This document shows, piece by piece, positions 46,694 through 59,815 of a stretch of 64,000 bases of DNA. Both the position numbers and the translations under genes were made by a program. Source of the DNA: Allium sativum (Eukaryota; Streptophyta; Magnoliopsida; Asparagales; Amaryllidaceae). The stretch covers positions 479,166,861-479,230,860 of the forward strand of contig CM060920.1 in NCBI GenBank assembly GCA_030737875.1, in the 5' to 3' direction. Numbering within the stretch: position 1 is the stretch's first letter; every line of letters starts with the position of its first letter. A model generated the notes under the pieces. That model made no database searches, had not been told where the DNA came from, and saw only the letters and a list, made by a program, of their open reading frames with translations.

Positions 46694-47725
46694 TTATTTT
46701 CGAACTATTGACCAGTGGAAACCACGGTCAACAGTTTAGACCCATCCAGGATCTTTCCCGGCCGAGTTTCGGCCCATTCCGACTTCGTTTGTGACTTGTC
46801 TGTTTCTCTGATTTGCATATTTCAGCAGCAAGATTTGTATGTAATCTTTTTTATAAATCATCAATTAAAGAATGACGGATTGGAAACCAATGGTGAGAAA
46901 TCTCTCACTCAAACTATTTTTACAGTTATTATAGCTGTGACTAAATATATATGTTTATTGCTTGTGATTGAAATGTCATTTGGTGGATGTTATAGTTTCA
47001 TATGTTATCATTATTGAACTGTGAAAATAATATATAACTTCACATGGATTGTGATGCAAACCCCACATGGGTATTGGGATGATAATTTTACACATCGCCC
47101 AAGTATGCAAATGATAATCATTGGATGTTGATTGAAAACCCCACACGGGCCTGGGGATGATAACAACTTCACACAACTCCCTTGTGTTTAGTTGTATGTC
47201 GATTGATTGATTGACAGGCCGTAGTAAGTGTTATTTAATTATATAATGCTTATATAATTGCAAATTGCACTTTGGATGTGAATTGGTCGTTCAATAGTTG
47301 TTCATCACTATTTTTGAATTTAGGCGATGTATGGAATACATATAAATAAAATTATATGGTAATTGATTGAGTCACATTCCGATTCAGAGTATACACGAAT
47401 ATTTTAAAACAATATTCATTGAAGAAGCAAAATATGATTTTGATGTCCGATTTTGGATGGGCACGAAAAGGAACACGAATGAATTGAAATGGTTTTGATA
47501 ACTCGAATTTTTCCAACATATGAATTGGAATGGATTTGAATGGAAATAATCTTTGGAATATTTTGGTATTGGATCCCGTGATTATACTGATAATTTTTGA
47601 GGAATTCGGAAGATACAGATATCGTTATTCCTAATACGATATCTGGCGATCTCAGAATTTGATATTGAAGATAAGTCGATATGATTTCTATTTAGAGCCT
47701 TATATTTAATAGCAAATTGGATTTT

Positions 47726-48514
47726 GTGTTTGTCGTAAATGGTGTCTTTAATAACACTCTTCTTAAACCCAGTTGAGAAAAGGATAAATCTTTTAACTAA
47801 GGTTTAATGAAGTTTTCTAACTAACAATTATAATTGGAATTAAATGGTAGTTGATTTTGGGTTCGTCGTGAACTGTGTTTTAAATGACACTAGTTCTTAA
47901 ACCTAATTAACAGTGAAGTTATGATTTGGAATTTATAAATCTCTACTCTAAGATTTAATGGAAATTTCCAAAGTAAAGTTTTCCAATTTAATAAAAGAAA
48001 TTGGAATTAAATGGAATTCGATTTAGTGATAATCGAGATGAGCTTCTATGAAGGAAGGCATTTACTATTTATGGAATTCAAAAGGCTTTGTCATTATTCC
48101 ATTTATAGTAATGGTTTGATATGGAAATTAATACCAATTATATACTGTTATGATTTCCGTGAAGATTCCATTTTGATGGAGGATGATTTGGGTTTATCGT
48201 GAACTATGTTTTAAATGACATTGGTTCTTTAACCTAGTTAAATACAGAACTAATTTTCCTAAAGTTGAATAATCGTTAAGTAATGATTTTTGAGATTTAA
48301 ACTAAGTAGAGTTTTAATGAATCTTTAATTAGATTGAAATACGAATAAGGTAATTAAATTTACCAAATTCAAGAAATGTGCGAGAATGGAGTACCACCAG
48401 TTTGACTCCATGCGATAGTCGAATCTTTAATTAGATTTGGAACGTGAAATGATAATTAATTTTATCGATAACACAGTAGATGTTAGATATGGAATATTTC
48501 TAGTTTCGCTCCAT
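47726..48514 (+). repeat. Series of five imperfect palindromes in E4 5' LTR
   Basis: Positions: 47726-47770, 47859-47903, 48190-48234 (long, nested arms), 48386-48411 and 48489-48514 (short). Example arms: 47859 has GAACT/AGTTC and GTGT/ACAC; 48190 has GAAC/GTTC and ATGT/ACAT. The order is the same as in E3, though the gap between the second and third is about 260 bp longer. Confidence 0.82.
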
Positions 48515-50526
48515 GGGCTGAATAGGTTAGGATTGGGATAATAAAAATAAATGATTACTTCGTTAAGATTTGCTAATCCCAACTAGTTGATAAACCTTAA
48601 TTCGGTTTAAGTTGTCGAAAGATAAAATAAAATCTTTTGAAATGATATCCAAAGGTAGACTAAAGAAATAGTTTAAATTAACTTATCTTTGAAAAAATTA
48701 ATGGGAACTTTTCCCTAAAAATGAGAATATTTGAATAAAAGAATACTATGAATTGGAATGAGGCGTATGATGTGTTTTTATAGCACTTGATTATTGATTA
48801 TAAAACAAGCGAGTTGTTCGGAAAGACCGGATGTATCCCAGTCCGAACAACTGGTATGACGATTAAAAGTCGATGATGAAGACGGTGGTTGAAGACCAGA
48901 GATCTTCATATCGTATGGATGATTAGTGATATCTTGATTGGGCTGTACACCCAAGATGAGGTAATAAGTAGTGATCATCTAGACATACATGGAGTTCGAT
49001 CGGATATGCGAGGACCTCTCTCCTGTATTGGACATATGAGACGAGGATTAAGGTGCCTCCGGTTTCATTCAAACCCGGAACGAACTTGTAAATGGATTAT
49101 ATCTGACATTGTATTTCATTCCGTATTGATTGATTTCTATTAAATATGTATCTGTTTGGTGGCGGAGAACTTATTCTCTTGCTTAACACCCTACTCTAAG
49201 GCGTATAAGCCTAAAGGTTATATATTAATAGAAATCGGTTGTATGGCATGAATTGACAATGTGGCATGCTAAGATGCAAATGACCAAGGCTTTTGTTGAA
49301 AATCAAGGCCTTGTGGATGATAATCAAAGCATGGATTTAAGTAGCATAGCTTTGTGTTGTATTGTTAATACGCGAGCCTCACACCTCGGTATGAGTCAAA
49401 AATGGGATGAGGACCTCAGGGAGGACATGCGTTTCTTTCAAGCTAGAAGTTGTGTCATGGTATGGAGCCCAGACATTTATACTTATGTGGTTGATGGATT
49501 GCAAGGCGCCTCAGATTTGATTGGTCTCCAATGGCTAAGTGATAGGTCTGATAGGATCGGGAAACATATTGTTTAGGAATAATCAATCCACAAACGTTAG
49601 GTGTGGACCGGCCCTGACGCTAACCAAGGGACCGTTGTGGGGGGTCCTGGGTCATCTTGCTAGAGGTGATCCAAAACCAGTGAGGAAGATCCCTTGCCTC
49701 GACTCATAGATGGAATCCAATTTCCAATATGTGACTTTCGGCTTTTGTTGTAAACCTATATGGCGACATAGTTGGATGGGGTACTATGCCGTTTATGATT
49801 GATACATTTACATTTGAAGTTGTATCTAACACTATGCACTTATAGTAATATCAAAATGATTTGCTTTAAAGCGTATCAAGCATGTTTGGCTATTATAAGG
49901 TAAAACCTTATCCTTTGGTTTGTGTTGCATTGTGTGATGGGACCTGAGTCTTATAATAGCTTCATTTTTCAAAAAGCTTTGCGTCGTTTTATGTATTTAA
50001 ATTAGTGTTCATATGGAGTAAACACATTCCGTGTCATACGACATTGTCCCATGATTTTACAACTTTTAAAGTAAGTTTAATAACTGTTTTGAGTTCTCAC
50101 ACCAGTCCCATGACTGACTCGGAGTTTATTGTTTCTACCTAAACTCTGAGGTGCCCATATTTTCACACGGTTAGCTAGTAGTTTTGGATTTGCAGATATT
50201 TCTTTTCACAGGATCCTCGATTACAGCTGGAGCTATACTCGGAAAGCTTTGTTACCGTGTATTTCATTCAGTTGTATTAGTTGATATTTTTCCGCTGTAC
50301 ATTGTATTTTTACATTTTACGTTTATGTATTTAAATGTAATTTGAATCTTTGATATTGTATTTCCGCTGTACATTATTTATTCGTACTATGATATTCTTG
50401 TATTCTGATGTAAATTGTTGTAGTAGCAATGATATGTTCTCATGTTTGTGTTCTAATGCGTCGTGTTCTCAACACAATCTGGGCTCCTCTGTCTCTTCCA
50501 GGATCGGGGAAGTCTAGATCGTGATA

Positions 50527-51566
50527 GGTGGTATCAGAGCTTTGATTTACAAAGCACAAGAACAAGACACATTAGAACCAAACGAAAGAATTCTTTAGAG
50601 ATAGGATTAGTAATATCCTATAAGAGTAACTCACCATAGATAAGCTTAGTAATACCCTAGAATGAGTTTGAAGAGTATTATTTATAAAAACAAATTTAGT
50701 TTTGAAAATCATACCTCATTATACGTATTTGATTATTTTATTTTAATTTGAATTTGGACTATCGGGTTTATGAAGATCCTGAATATACGCGTAATTAACG
50801 TATATTCGAAGTCTCAAATATAGTAGATAGATAAATGATCACAATCGAGTCGCCCGGAGATGATTATGATGATAGTCCAGGCATCATCAGCATCTATGTT
50901 CAAGTTTCGAAAGTGGCATATCTATATATTTCCAATTGACTGGTGTGAGAACCAAAAACTTAGTTAGGGTTTATGTTTGTGATTTGGCATTGAAATCTGA
51001 TTTTTGAATATATAAAAGATATATATTTGGAAAGTTAATCAACTAAATGATTGCTGGTTGGGATGTGTGATTATTAGTTTAACTAATTAAAATATTGGAA
51101 TAATAAAACCAATATGAAAATGAAAGGTAAGTTAAACCAAATAGAATAAGGTATTAAACAGAATTGGTAAATGATTGGAATCAAAAAAATGAATAATATA
51201 CATATATATTGAACAGGTTATAACTTGGAAGCTAAGAAGAGGAATAAAATTGTATGCTCGACAAATTGGTACATATTTACTGTATTGATTTGGTTTGATG
51301 ATTTTATGGGCCGATTGGCTTTTGAATTTTTCTTTTGATATATGAGAGTCTGTGGAGGCCATTTGTAGTTGTACCAGTCAACCCGTACAAAGGAGGTTAT
51401 GACGAAATTTTTCGAAAATTTAAGGCATCGGCTAAATTTTGAGAAATTAGAAAGTTCTTAGAAACTGAAAGGTTGAAGAACTTGAGTCAAGCGAGGGTCG
51501 AGTTGGTTAAGTAAATGACCTACAGTTCCTTCTTCCTTTTCGAGGACGAAAAGATTTTAAGTGGAC
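50527..51566 (+). other. E4 internal region, non-coding
   Basis: Starts with two bases and the tRNA-Met site (50529-50540), and ends with CGAGGACGAAAAGATTTTAAG and GTGGAC against the 3' LTR. It shares several conserved blocks with the E3 interior in the same order. No frame carries a retroviral motif. By analogy with LARDs it may hold packaging or dimerisation signals; this is inference. Confidence 0.85.
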
Positions 51567-53104
51567 TGTAACAACCCATATTTTTGGAACCAATTTAAAA
51601 TTTATTTTTGATTGATTTTCATAGAAATTGAGTATTTAAATGGTTTATTTTGAGAATTAACGATTTAAAATTTATTTAAATCGAAGTTAGAAAGTATAAA
51701 TTTAAAGTTTAATTAAAATAAACTCGAAATGATGCGGTAGTTTGAAATTTTGATTTTTAACTTTGAACGAATATGTAGAATTTAATATAAGTCAGAATTT
51801 GATAAAACAAGAAATGTTGGGATATTTTGAATCGTAATTTTCTAACGAGTATATGAAATTGAGATTTCACTTTGTAAATTGTAAGTTATGTCTAAATAAA
51901 AATTTAGAATAGTTGCTATGGAATTTAAATATATTCTTAAAAGGTATATATATCCCATAGAAAACTCACATTTTTCATATGGATGAGTTTGGACTTGAAA
52001 CCACTTCCATTGAGTTCAAATTGTCGTTTGCATGTTCAAAAACTATAAGCATCGATACCTTTGAAGTTGGAGAAATTTTGGCCTTTTTCATTGAATATAA
52101 GGCCAAAATATCACTTTTTGCATATGGGCGAATTTGGACTCGAAACCACTTCCATTGTGTTCAAAACGTCGTTTACGTGCTGGAAAAGTATAAGCTTCGA
52201 TATATTCCGAGTTTCGGAGATTTGTCACCTTGGTTGGGTCTTGGTTGTCTAAACCTAACCCATTCACTTAAGTGCTCCATAGCCCTCTCATCTTCATTCA
52301 TTCTCCAAACACTTAAGTAAAATGGAAACGGGGAAGGGAATGTGAAATAGAAATTCCCTAAACCTAATTTGAATAGGAGCTACAGTCTTGTGGGAATCAA
52401 GTACAAAATCAAAGGAGAAGCTTAGGTAAGTCCATCTCCATCTTCTCCATCTCATTTCCACTTCAGTTCGTCATAATTCCTATGACCTAATTCTTAGGAA
52501 ACATGTTTTATTGATCATAGGTTAATTATTCTAGTGTTTTATTCGAAGAGAGATCATTCTAGCTTGCTATTGGATTGATTTATGGATTCTAACTATCAAA
52601 GGTGAGAGCTTTGTGAATTATTCATGAATTCACATCTGTGACACAAGCCTATATGCTTGTAAAGTGTAATTTAGGTCCATTTTGATTCGTGTATATGCAT
52701 ATGAATAGGTTAGATAAGTAAACACTTTTCGGTTCATTAGTTTTTGTTTCATAAAATTACAATTTCTCATTTAGATTGTACCCATAATCGTATGCATATG
52801 CTAGGAGTGGTTTAGGTGGTATTGTGAAGCTCCATTGTCGCCGCGACGAAGTCTTAAGTCTTCATGAATCACTTAAATCGCTTTTGCATGCTTTGATTTG
52901 GAATTTAGTTCACATTTGAATTTACAAGCTGAATCATTGCAAATCTCTTATATGAATGTTTTTGTATGTGCATTTGGGTGTTACAAGTTGTTTCGGCAAG
53001 TCTTAGAAGCCTCATATACATGTACATAACATCATAGGCCATCGGGCATTTACCGATATCACTTTGAGCTTGTTATCTAAGCAAAATGTGCTTTGGAACA
53101 GGAT

Positions 53105-53290
53105 TTAGACATCAAAATATTTTTGGGTAGACATCTGACCAGCTCCAAATAATTAGAGTTTCAAGCAACAGAATTTAGATGTCTGAATTTTAATTCAGAT
53201 GCCTGACCAAAAAAGTCAAATGTCTGAAATAGCTCAAAAATGAACTAAATTCTTGCAGGTTCAGGAAACTGCAAATTTAGATGTTTGAAT
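53105..53290. repeat. Decayed AGACGTCT cluster in E4 3' LTR
   Basis: Six recognisable remnants, such as TAGACATCTGA, TAGATGTCTGA and CAGATGCCTGA. Every central CG has become TG or CA, except one CC change. Confidence 0.75.
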
Positions 53291-54304
53291 CTTGTTTTTG
53301 AACTGTTGACCGGTGGAGACCCAACCGGGCTCTTTCCCGGCTGAGTTTCGGCCCATTTCAACTTCGTTTGTGACTTGTCAGTTTCTCTGATTCACATATT
53401 TCAGCAGCTAGATTCGTAAGTAATCGTTATTATAAATCATCAATTAAAGAATGACGGAGTGGAAACCAATGGTGAGAATTCTCTCACTCAAACTATTTTT
53501 ATAGTTATTATAGCTGTGACTAAGTATATATGTTTATCTCTTGTGATTGAAATGTCATTTGGTGGATGTTATAGTTTCATATGTTATCATTATTGAACTG
53601 TGAAAATAATATATAACTTCACATGGATTGTGATGTAAACCCTACACGGGTATTGGGACGATAATTTTACACATCGCCCAGGTATGCAAATGATAATCAT
53701 TGGATGTTGATTGAAAGCTCCACATGGGTCTGAGGATGATAATAACTTCACACATCTCCCTTGTGTTTATTTATATGTCGATTGATTGATTGATAGGCTG
53801 TAGTAAGTGTTATTTAATTATTTAATGCTTATACAGTTGCAAATTGCACTTTGGATGTGAATTGGTTGTTTAATAGTTGTTCATTAGTATTTTTGAATTT
53901 AGGCGATGTATGGAATCCATATAAATAAAATTATATGGTAATTGATTGAGTCACATTCCAATTCAAAGTATATACGAATATTATAAAACAATATTCAATG
54001 AAGAAGCAAAATATAATTTTGATGTCTGATTTTGGATGGACACGAAAAGGAACTGAAATGAACTGAAGTGGTTTTGATAACCCCAATTTTTCCAACATTT
54101 GAATTGGAATGGATTTGAATGGAAATAATCTTCGGAATATTTCGATATTGGATCCTGTGATTATACAGATATTTTTTGAGGAATTTGGAAGATACAGATA
54201 TCGTTATTCCCAATACGATATCCGTTGATCTCAGAATTTGATATTGAAGATAAGTCGATATGATTTCTATTTAGAGCCTTATATTTGATATCAAATTGGA
54301 TTTT

Positions 54305-55093
54305 GGGTTTGCTGTGAATGGTGTCTTTAATAACACTCTTCTTAAACCCAGTTGAGAAAAGGGTAAATCTTTTAACTAAAGTTTAATGAAGTTTTCCAAT
54401 TAACTATTATAATTGGAATTAAATGGTAATTGATTTTAGGTTCGTCGTGAACTGTGTTTTAAATGACACTAGTTCTTAAACCCATTTAACGGTGAAGTTA
54501 TGATTTGTAATTCATAAATCTTTATTCTAAGATTTAGTGGAAATTTCCAAAGTAAAGTTTTTCAATTTAATAAAAGAAATTGGAATTGAATGGAATTCGA
54601 TTTAGTGATAATCGATATGAGTTTCGGTGAAGTAAGGCATTTGCTGTTTATGGAATTTAAAAGGATTTGTCGTTATTCCATTTATAGTATTAGTTTGATA
54701 TGGAAATTTATATCGATTATATACTGTTATGATTTCCATGAAGATTCCATTTTGATGGAAGATGATTTGGGTTTATCATGAACTATGTTTTAAATGACAT
54801 TGGTTCTTTAACCCAGTTAAAGATAGAATTAATTTTACTAAAGTTGAATAATCATTAAGTAATGATTTTTGAGATTTAAACTAAGTAGAGTTTTGATGAA
54901 TCTTTAATTAGATTGAAATATGACTAAGGTAGGTAAATTTACAGAATTCAAGAAATGCGGGATAATGGAGAACCTTCAGTTTTACTCCATGTGATAGTTA
55001 AATCTTTAATTAGAGTTGGAACGTTAAATGGTAATTAATTCTACGGATAACACATTGGATGTTAGATATGGAGTACTGCCAGTTTCGCTCCAT
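54305..55093 (+). repeat. Series of five imperfect palindromes in E4 3' LTR
   Basis: Positions: 54305-54349 (GGGTTT/AAACCC outer, GGTGT/ACAC inner), 54438-54483, 54769-54814, 54965-54990 and 55068-55093. The first copy has a better outer stem here than in the 5' LTR, where GGG reads GTG. Confidence 0.82.
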
Positions 55094-57138
55094 GGGATAA
55101 ATAGGCTGGGATTCGGATAATAAAAATAAATGATTACTTTAGTTAGATTCGCTAATCCTGGCTAGTTAATAAACCTTGATTTAGTTTAAGTTGTTGAAAG
55201 GTAAAACAAATCTTTTGAAATGATATCCAAAGGAAGATTAAAGAATAGTTTGAATGAACTTATTTTTGATAAAATTAATAGGAACCTTTCCCTAAAAATG
55301 TGAATATTTGAATAAAAGAATATTCTGAATTGGAATGAGGCGTATGATGTGTTTTTATAGCTTTTGACTATTGATTATAAAATACACGAGTTGTTCGAAA
55401 AGACCGGGTTCATCCCATTTTGAATAACTGATACGATGATTAAAAGTCGATGATGAAGACGGTGGTTGAAGGCCGAAGATCTTCACGTCTTATGGATGAT
55501 TACTGATGTTTGATTGGGCTGTACACCCAAGACGAGGTAATAATGGTGATCGTCCAGACCTACTTGGAGTTCGATCAGATATGCGAGGACCTTTCTCCTG
55601 TATTAGACATATGAGATGAGGAATAAGGTGCCTCTGGTTTCGTTCAGACCCAGAACGAACTTGTAAATGGAATATGTGTGACATTGTATTTCATTTCATA
55701 TTGATTGATTTCTACTAAATATGTTTCTGTTTGGTGGCGGAGAACTTATTCTCTTGCTTAACACCCTTCTCTAAGGCGTATAAGCATAGAGGTTATATAT
55801 TGATAGAAATCAGTTGTATGGCATGAGTTGACAATGTGGCATACTAAGATGCAAATGATCAAGGATTTTGTTGAAAAGAAGGGCCTTGTGGATGATAATC
55901 AAAGCACGGCTTTAAGAAGTATTGCTTTGTGTTGTAGCATTAATTTGCAAGCCTCACACCTCAGTATGAGTCAAAAACGGGATAAGGACCTCAAGGAGGA
56001 CATGCGTTTCTTTCTAGCTAGAAGTTGTGTCATGGTATGGACCCTAGACATTTTTACTTATGTGGTTGATGGATTGCGAGGCGCCTCGGATATGATTGGT
56101 CTCCAATGGCCAAGTGATAGGTTCGATAGGACCGGGAAACGTATTGTTCAGGAATAACCAATCCATTAACTTTAGGTGTGGATTGGCACTGACACTAGCC
56201 AAGGGCCGACTAGGGGGGATCCTAGGTCATCTTGCTAGAGGTGATCCGAAGCCGGTGAGGTAGATCCCTTGACTCGACTCATAGATGGAACCCAATTTTC
56301 AATACGCTACTTTCGGCTTTAGTTCTAAACCTATATGGCGACATAATAGGATGGGATGATATGCCATCTATGATTGATACATTTACATTTGAAGTTTTAT
56401 TTGACACTATGCACTTATAGTAGTATCAAAATGAATTGCTTTAAAGCATATCAAGCATGTTTGGCTTTTATAAGGTGAAATTCTATCCTCTGTTTTGTGT
56501 TGCATTGTGTGATGGGACCTGAGTCTTATAATAGCTTCATTTTTCAAAAATCATTGCGCTGTTTTATGTATTTAAACTAGTGTTCATGTGGGGTAAACCC
56601 GTTCAATGTCATACAGCGTGGTCCTATGATTTTATAACTTTTAAAGTAAGTTTAATAAATGTTTTGAGTTCTCACACCAGCCCCATTATTGACTCGGAGT
56701 TTATTGTTTCTACATAAACTCTGGGTTCCCATATTTTCACACGGGCAGCTAATAGTTTTGGATTTCAGATATTTCTTTTCGCAGGATCCTAGATTATTGC
56801 TGGAGCTATACTCGGAAAGATTCGTATCCGTGCATTTCATTCAATTGTATTAGTTGATATTTTTTCGCTGTACATTGTATTTTTACATTTTACGTTTATG
56901 TATTTAAATGTAATTTGAATCTGTGATATTGTATTTCCGCTGTACATTATTTATTCATACTCTAATATTCTTGTACTCTGATGTAAATTGTTTTAATAGC
57001 AATGAAATGTTCTCATGTTTGTGTTCTGATGCGTCGTGTTCTCAACATAATCCGGGCTCCTCCTTCTCTTCCGGGATCGGGGAAGTCTAGATTGTGATAA
57101 TTTATAAGATCATTCTTTATTAATTAACAATATAAATA

Positions 57139-57306
57139 GGGGAGCGGTTATTTGAACACGAAAATTTAACACAAATTTGGGGACACAAAATCTCTGTCAT
57201 TGGATTAAGTCCTTATGCGAGAGGCGGAAATCAGGGGGCAATCCAATAATTGCAAATTAGTGTCCTCAAATTTGTATCAAATTTGTGTGTCTTAGTAGAC
57301 TTTCCC
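57139..57306. mobile_element. hAT-like MITE, 168 bp
   Basis: The two ends are long imperfect inverted repeats: GGGGAGCGG ... CACAAATTTGGGGACAC on the left, and its counterpart GGGAAAGTC ... ACAAATTTGAGGACAC read from the right. It is flanked by an identical 8-bp TATAAATA (57131-57138 and 57307-57314), the duplication length of hAT elements. It has no coding capacity. Confidence 0.8.
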
Positions 57307-57314
57307 TATAAATA

Positions 57315-58345
57315 CTAAAAAATGATATTAAAACAAAAAAAATTCAAATTCAAATTAATTACACACAATTTTAAAGGAAAAATTGAACTGAACATTCGCA
57401 CAAATTATTTTATCTTAAATGTGTTAGAAACGCACAATTTCTAAAGAAAAGTATTCATGCAAAAAAAAATACGTAATGATAACATGCTAATTGATAGGGC
57501 AGTGAAGGACGCCATAACTTTGGTTCAGCTGATTTGACTTTGTGATTTGATTGACATAATTTATTTAAAATTTGAGTAACCAAGTATTGTATTTATTATT
57601 ATTGAATATATTTATCGACTGGTATAATCAGAATTTACTGCTTGTTTACAAATCAAACAGTTAACCTTTTCAAATTAGATTATAATTATATGTGCCAAGT
57701 GAAAATATTAAGCTTGCATGCATTGGTACATAAGAGTGAATATGTTAAGCTTTCATAAATATGGCACTAAATATCTGTTTTGCATTGGCATATAAGAGTC
57801 AAAAAAAATAAACTTGCATAAATATAGCAATAAATATTAATTGATTATCCATAAAGTTTTTATATAAATATAGCATTGAATATATGTTGATAGGGTAAGA
57901 TCCTTAAAATGATAACAGATAGTTAAAATGTACAAAATTTGATGTGGAAGAGAAAATTTGTGTGGAAAACAATGCCAAAGGCCTTGTGCCTCACCGATTA
58001 AATATTCTCCACCAAATTGAAAAAGTATTTTTTTTATATAATATTTTACTAATATTGAAGTCCATTTTCCAGTGATATTTACACTATATTTTACTAATAT
58101 TGAAGTCCATTTTAGAGTGATATTTACATTAAGGGATAAGAAAACATAAGTAGAAAATTAAAGTTGACATGCTTTGTTAGAACGGATTTTGTCTTCTATG
58201 TATTAGCACATTGTTTGAAAGAAATCCCAAACTCTAGTCAATTAAGCAGATGGATGTATTAAGCACCATTATTTTTAACCATTGATGGATGTATTAAGCA
58301 CCTTTATTTTTAACCACTGATCATTATCATCAACATAATAAAATA
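57315..58345. other. AT-rich intergenic DNA with small tandem duplications
   Basis: Two clear tandem pairs: a ~47-bp unit with ATATTTTACTAATATTGAAG (58037-58130) and a 38-bp unit with GATGGATGTATTAAGCACC (58249-58322). Around 57700-57880 a TTGCAT...ACATAAGAGT...ATAAATAT phrase recurs loosely. There is no coding signal. Confidence 0.6.
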
Positions 58346-58776
58346 TGTTGGAATATTGAAAAAAAAACAAAGAGAATGATTGAGATAACTACAAGTAATC
58401 GCTCATCTTTTATTGAGAACTTAGTGCCTCTATATATAGGCTACATAAATGATTGCTTGAATAAAAAAACAGAACTAAACATGCTTAAATGTAAGATCAT
58501 AGACCTCCTCTTTGCATGAGAATAGTACACATGCTTTGACTTAATAAAATAACCTATTACATTTCTAATTATTCATGAACTAATTACTTTGAAGAACCAA
58601 TATAACTTTAACACACACACCCCTTTGCTTCAAAGTTATTGAGATAATAAACGAAGCACTTCTTTTTGATTTGTGATGCACTTCCCATCACCTACAATTG
58701 TTGAAGCATGCCTTATCAACTCTACTCTTTGAATATTGGAGCACTTCTCTCCATGGTGCACTTCTCACCCACAACT

Positions 58777-59595
58777 CTAAAATAAATTCTCTTCCACATC
58801 CACTTGTTCCATATTCTCTTGCTCTTCATCTTCGAACCTACAATTCCTTTCCATATGCCCAAACTTTTAACACTTGAAACACTTAGGTTTTCCCTTATGC
58901 CAACAATCATTTTCTTCATGACCACTTTTGTGACAATTGTTGCATTGGAGAAATTTTCCTTTCCCGTTTTGTGTTTGATACTTTGCTATAAAAGCTTTTT
59001 CACTGTTGTTTCACCATCTTCATTTCTCATGGTCCTCCTTTGATCCACTGCATGGAGTGAATTGATCAGTTCTGAAAATGTTAATTTGGACAAATCTTTA
59101 TTATCTTCAAGTGAAGAAATTTTACCTTCATACTTTTCTGGAAGAGTGATAAGAAGTTTGTCCACCACCCTTTGGCTTATAATTCTCCACCAAGTAGCTT
59201 GATTTGATTGGTAATGGACATCAGCCGACTGTCATACTCCTTAACACCTTCATTACTTTTCATCCCCATTATTTCTAATTCCCTCTTAAGATTCCAAATT
59301 TACATTAATTTTGTTTGGTGATTTCCTTCGTACTCTTCTTTCATTTTCTCCCATGCTTCTTGGGAGATTCACAACCCATAATAGTTGTGAAATTTTTTTC
59401 CGACACGGCCCCATGCAGAAACGAAAGTGCCCCTGGCTTTCTTGCCATTAATTTCTTCATCATATTTTTTTACTTGGGTGGCTGTTGGATTTTGTGGAAG
59501 AGGAGTGGGATCAATATCACTTTCAATGACATCCCATAAACTTGAAGCTTTAAGATATGACTTCATTTTGATAGCCCATGTTTGATAATTTTATC
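58777..59595 (-). pseudogene. Copia-type gag, main part (broken)
   Basis: Minus-strand reading gives the Copia gag pattern YQTWAIKMKSYL near the start, then LWDVIE, later MVDKLLITLPEKYEGKISSLE (here spanning 59105-59168), and two CCHC-type knuckles near 58800-58950, the second spoiled by a stop. It ends EENLF and TAG at 58777-58779. An in-frame stop near the start (about 59590) and frameshifts between 59170 and 59370 show decay. The initial codons lie beyond the CACTA insert, at 62379-62424, beginning with an ATG at 62422-62424. The role in a working element is nucleocapsid formation. Confidence 0.75.
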
Positions 59596-59614
59596 CTTCA
59601 ATACAATAAAAAAC

Positions 59615-59815
59615 ACTTTTTGCAACAGGCGATATCTATTGCAGTAGACCTATTGCAACAGGCCTGCACCTGTTGGTATAGCCAAAGTTGCAAAAAGTCC
59701 ACAACATTTTTTGTCCGTTGCAATAAGATGCTGCGGTATACATTTTTGCAACAGGCTTTTGCTATTGCAATAGATCATTTTGCAACAGAATATGCCTGCT
59801 GCAATAGATCCATAA
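59615..59815. repeat. CACTA left subterminal repeats (GCAACAGG)
   Basis: GCAACAGG and CTATTGCA(A/G)TAG variants recur about every 25-30 bp in both orientations. Confidence 0.8.

Larger units (their letters stand above)
44938..50526 (+). repeat. E4 5' LTR
   Basis: Contains a ~142-bp tandem duplication (45342-45605), an AGACGTCT palindrome cluster (46461-46693) and the five-palindrome series (47726-48514). The last 400 bp align loosely with the E3 LTR end. The frame at 49253-49576 is discussed among the rejected items. Confidence 0.92.
44938..57099 (+). mobile_element. E4: non-autonomous LTR retrotransposon with ~5.5-kb LTRs, relative of E3
   Basis: Flanked by ATTTA (44933-44937 and 57100-57104). 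The 5' LTR is 44938-50526 (5,589 bp), the interior 50527-51566 (1,040 bp) and the 3' LTR 51567-57099 (5,533 bp). LTRs start TGTAACAACCC and both end GTGATA, so TA replaces the canonical CA. The primer site TGGTATCAGAGC is at 50529-50540 and a purine tract lies against 51567. No retroviral protein domain occurs anywhere. By-eye LTR divergence is about 6-7% in the first 180 bp, the oldest of the large elements. Confidence 0.93.
51567..57099 (+). repeat. E4 3' LTR
   Basis: Aligns throughout with 44938-50526. It carries the palindrome series at 54305-55093 and a decayed palindrome cluster at 53105-53290. Confidence 0.92.

Noticed and set aside
49253..49576. A 107-codon frame in the E4 5' LTR with a matching 109-codon frame in the 3' LTR (55828-56157)
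   Set aside because: About a quarter of residues differ between two copies of common origin, with no bias toward silent change by eye. The homologous E3 region has stops. It looks like a neutrally drifting open frame.
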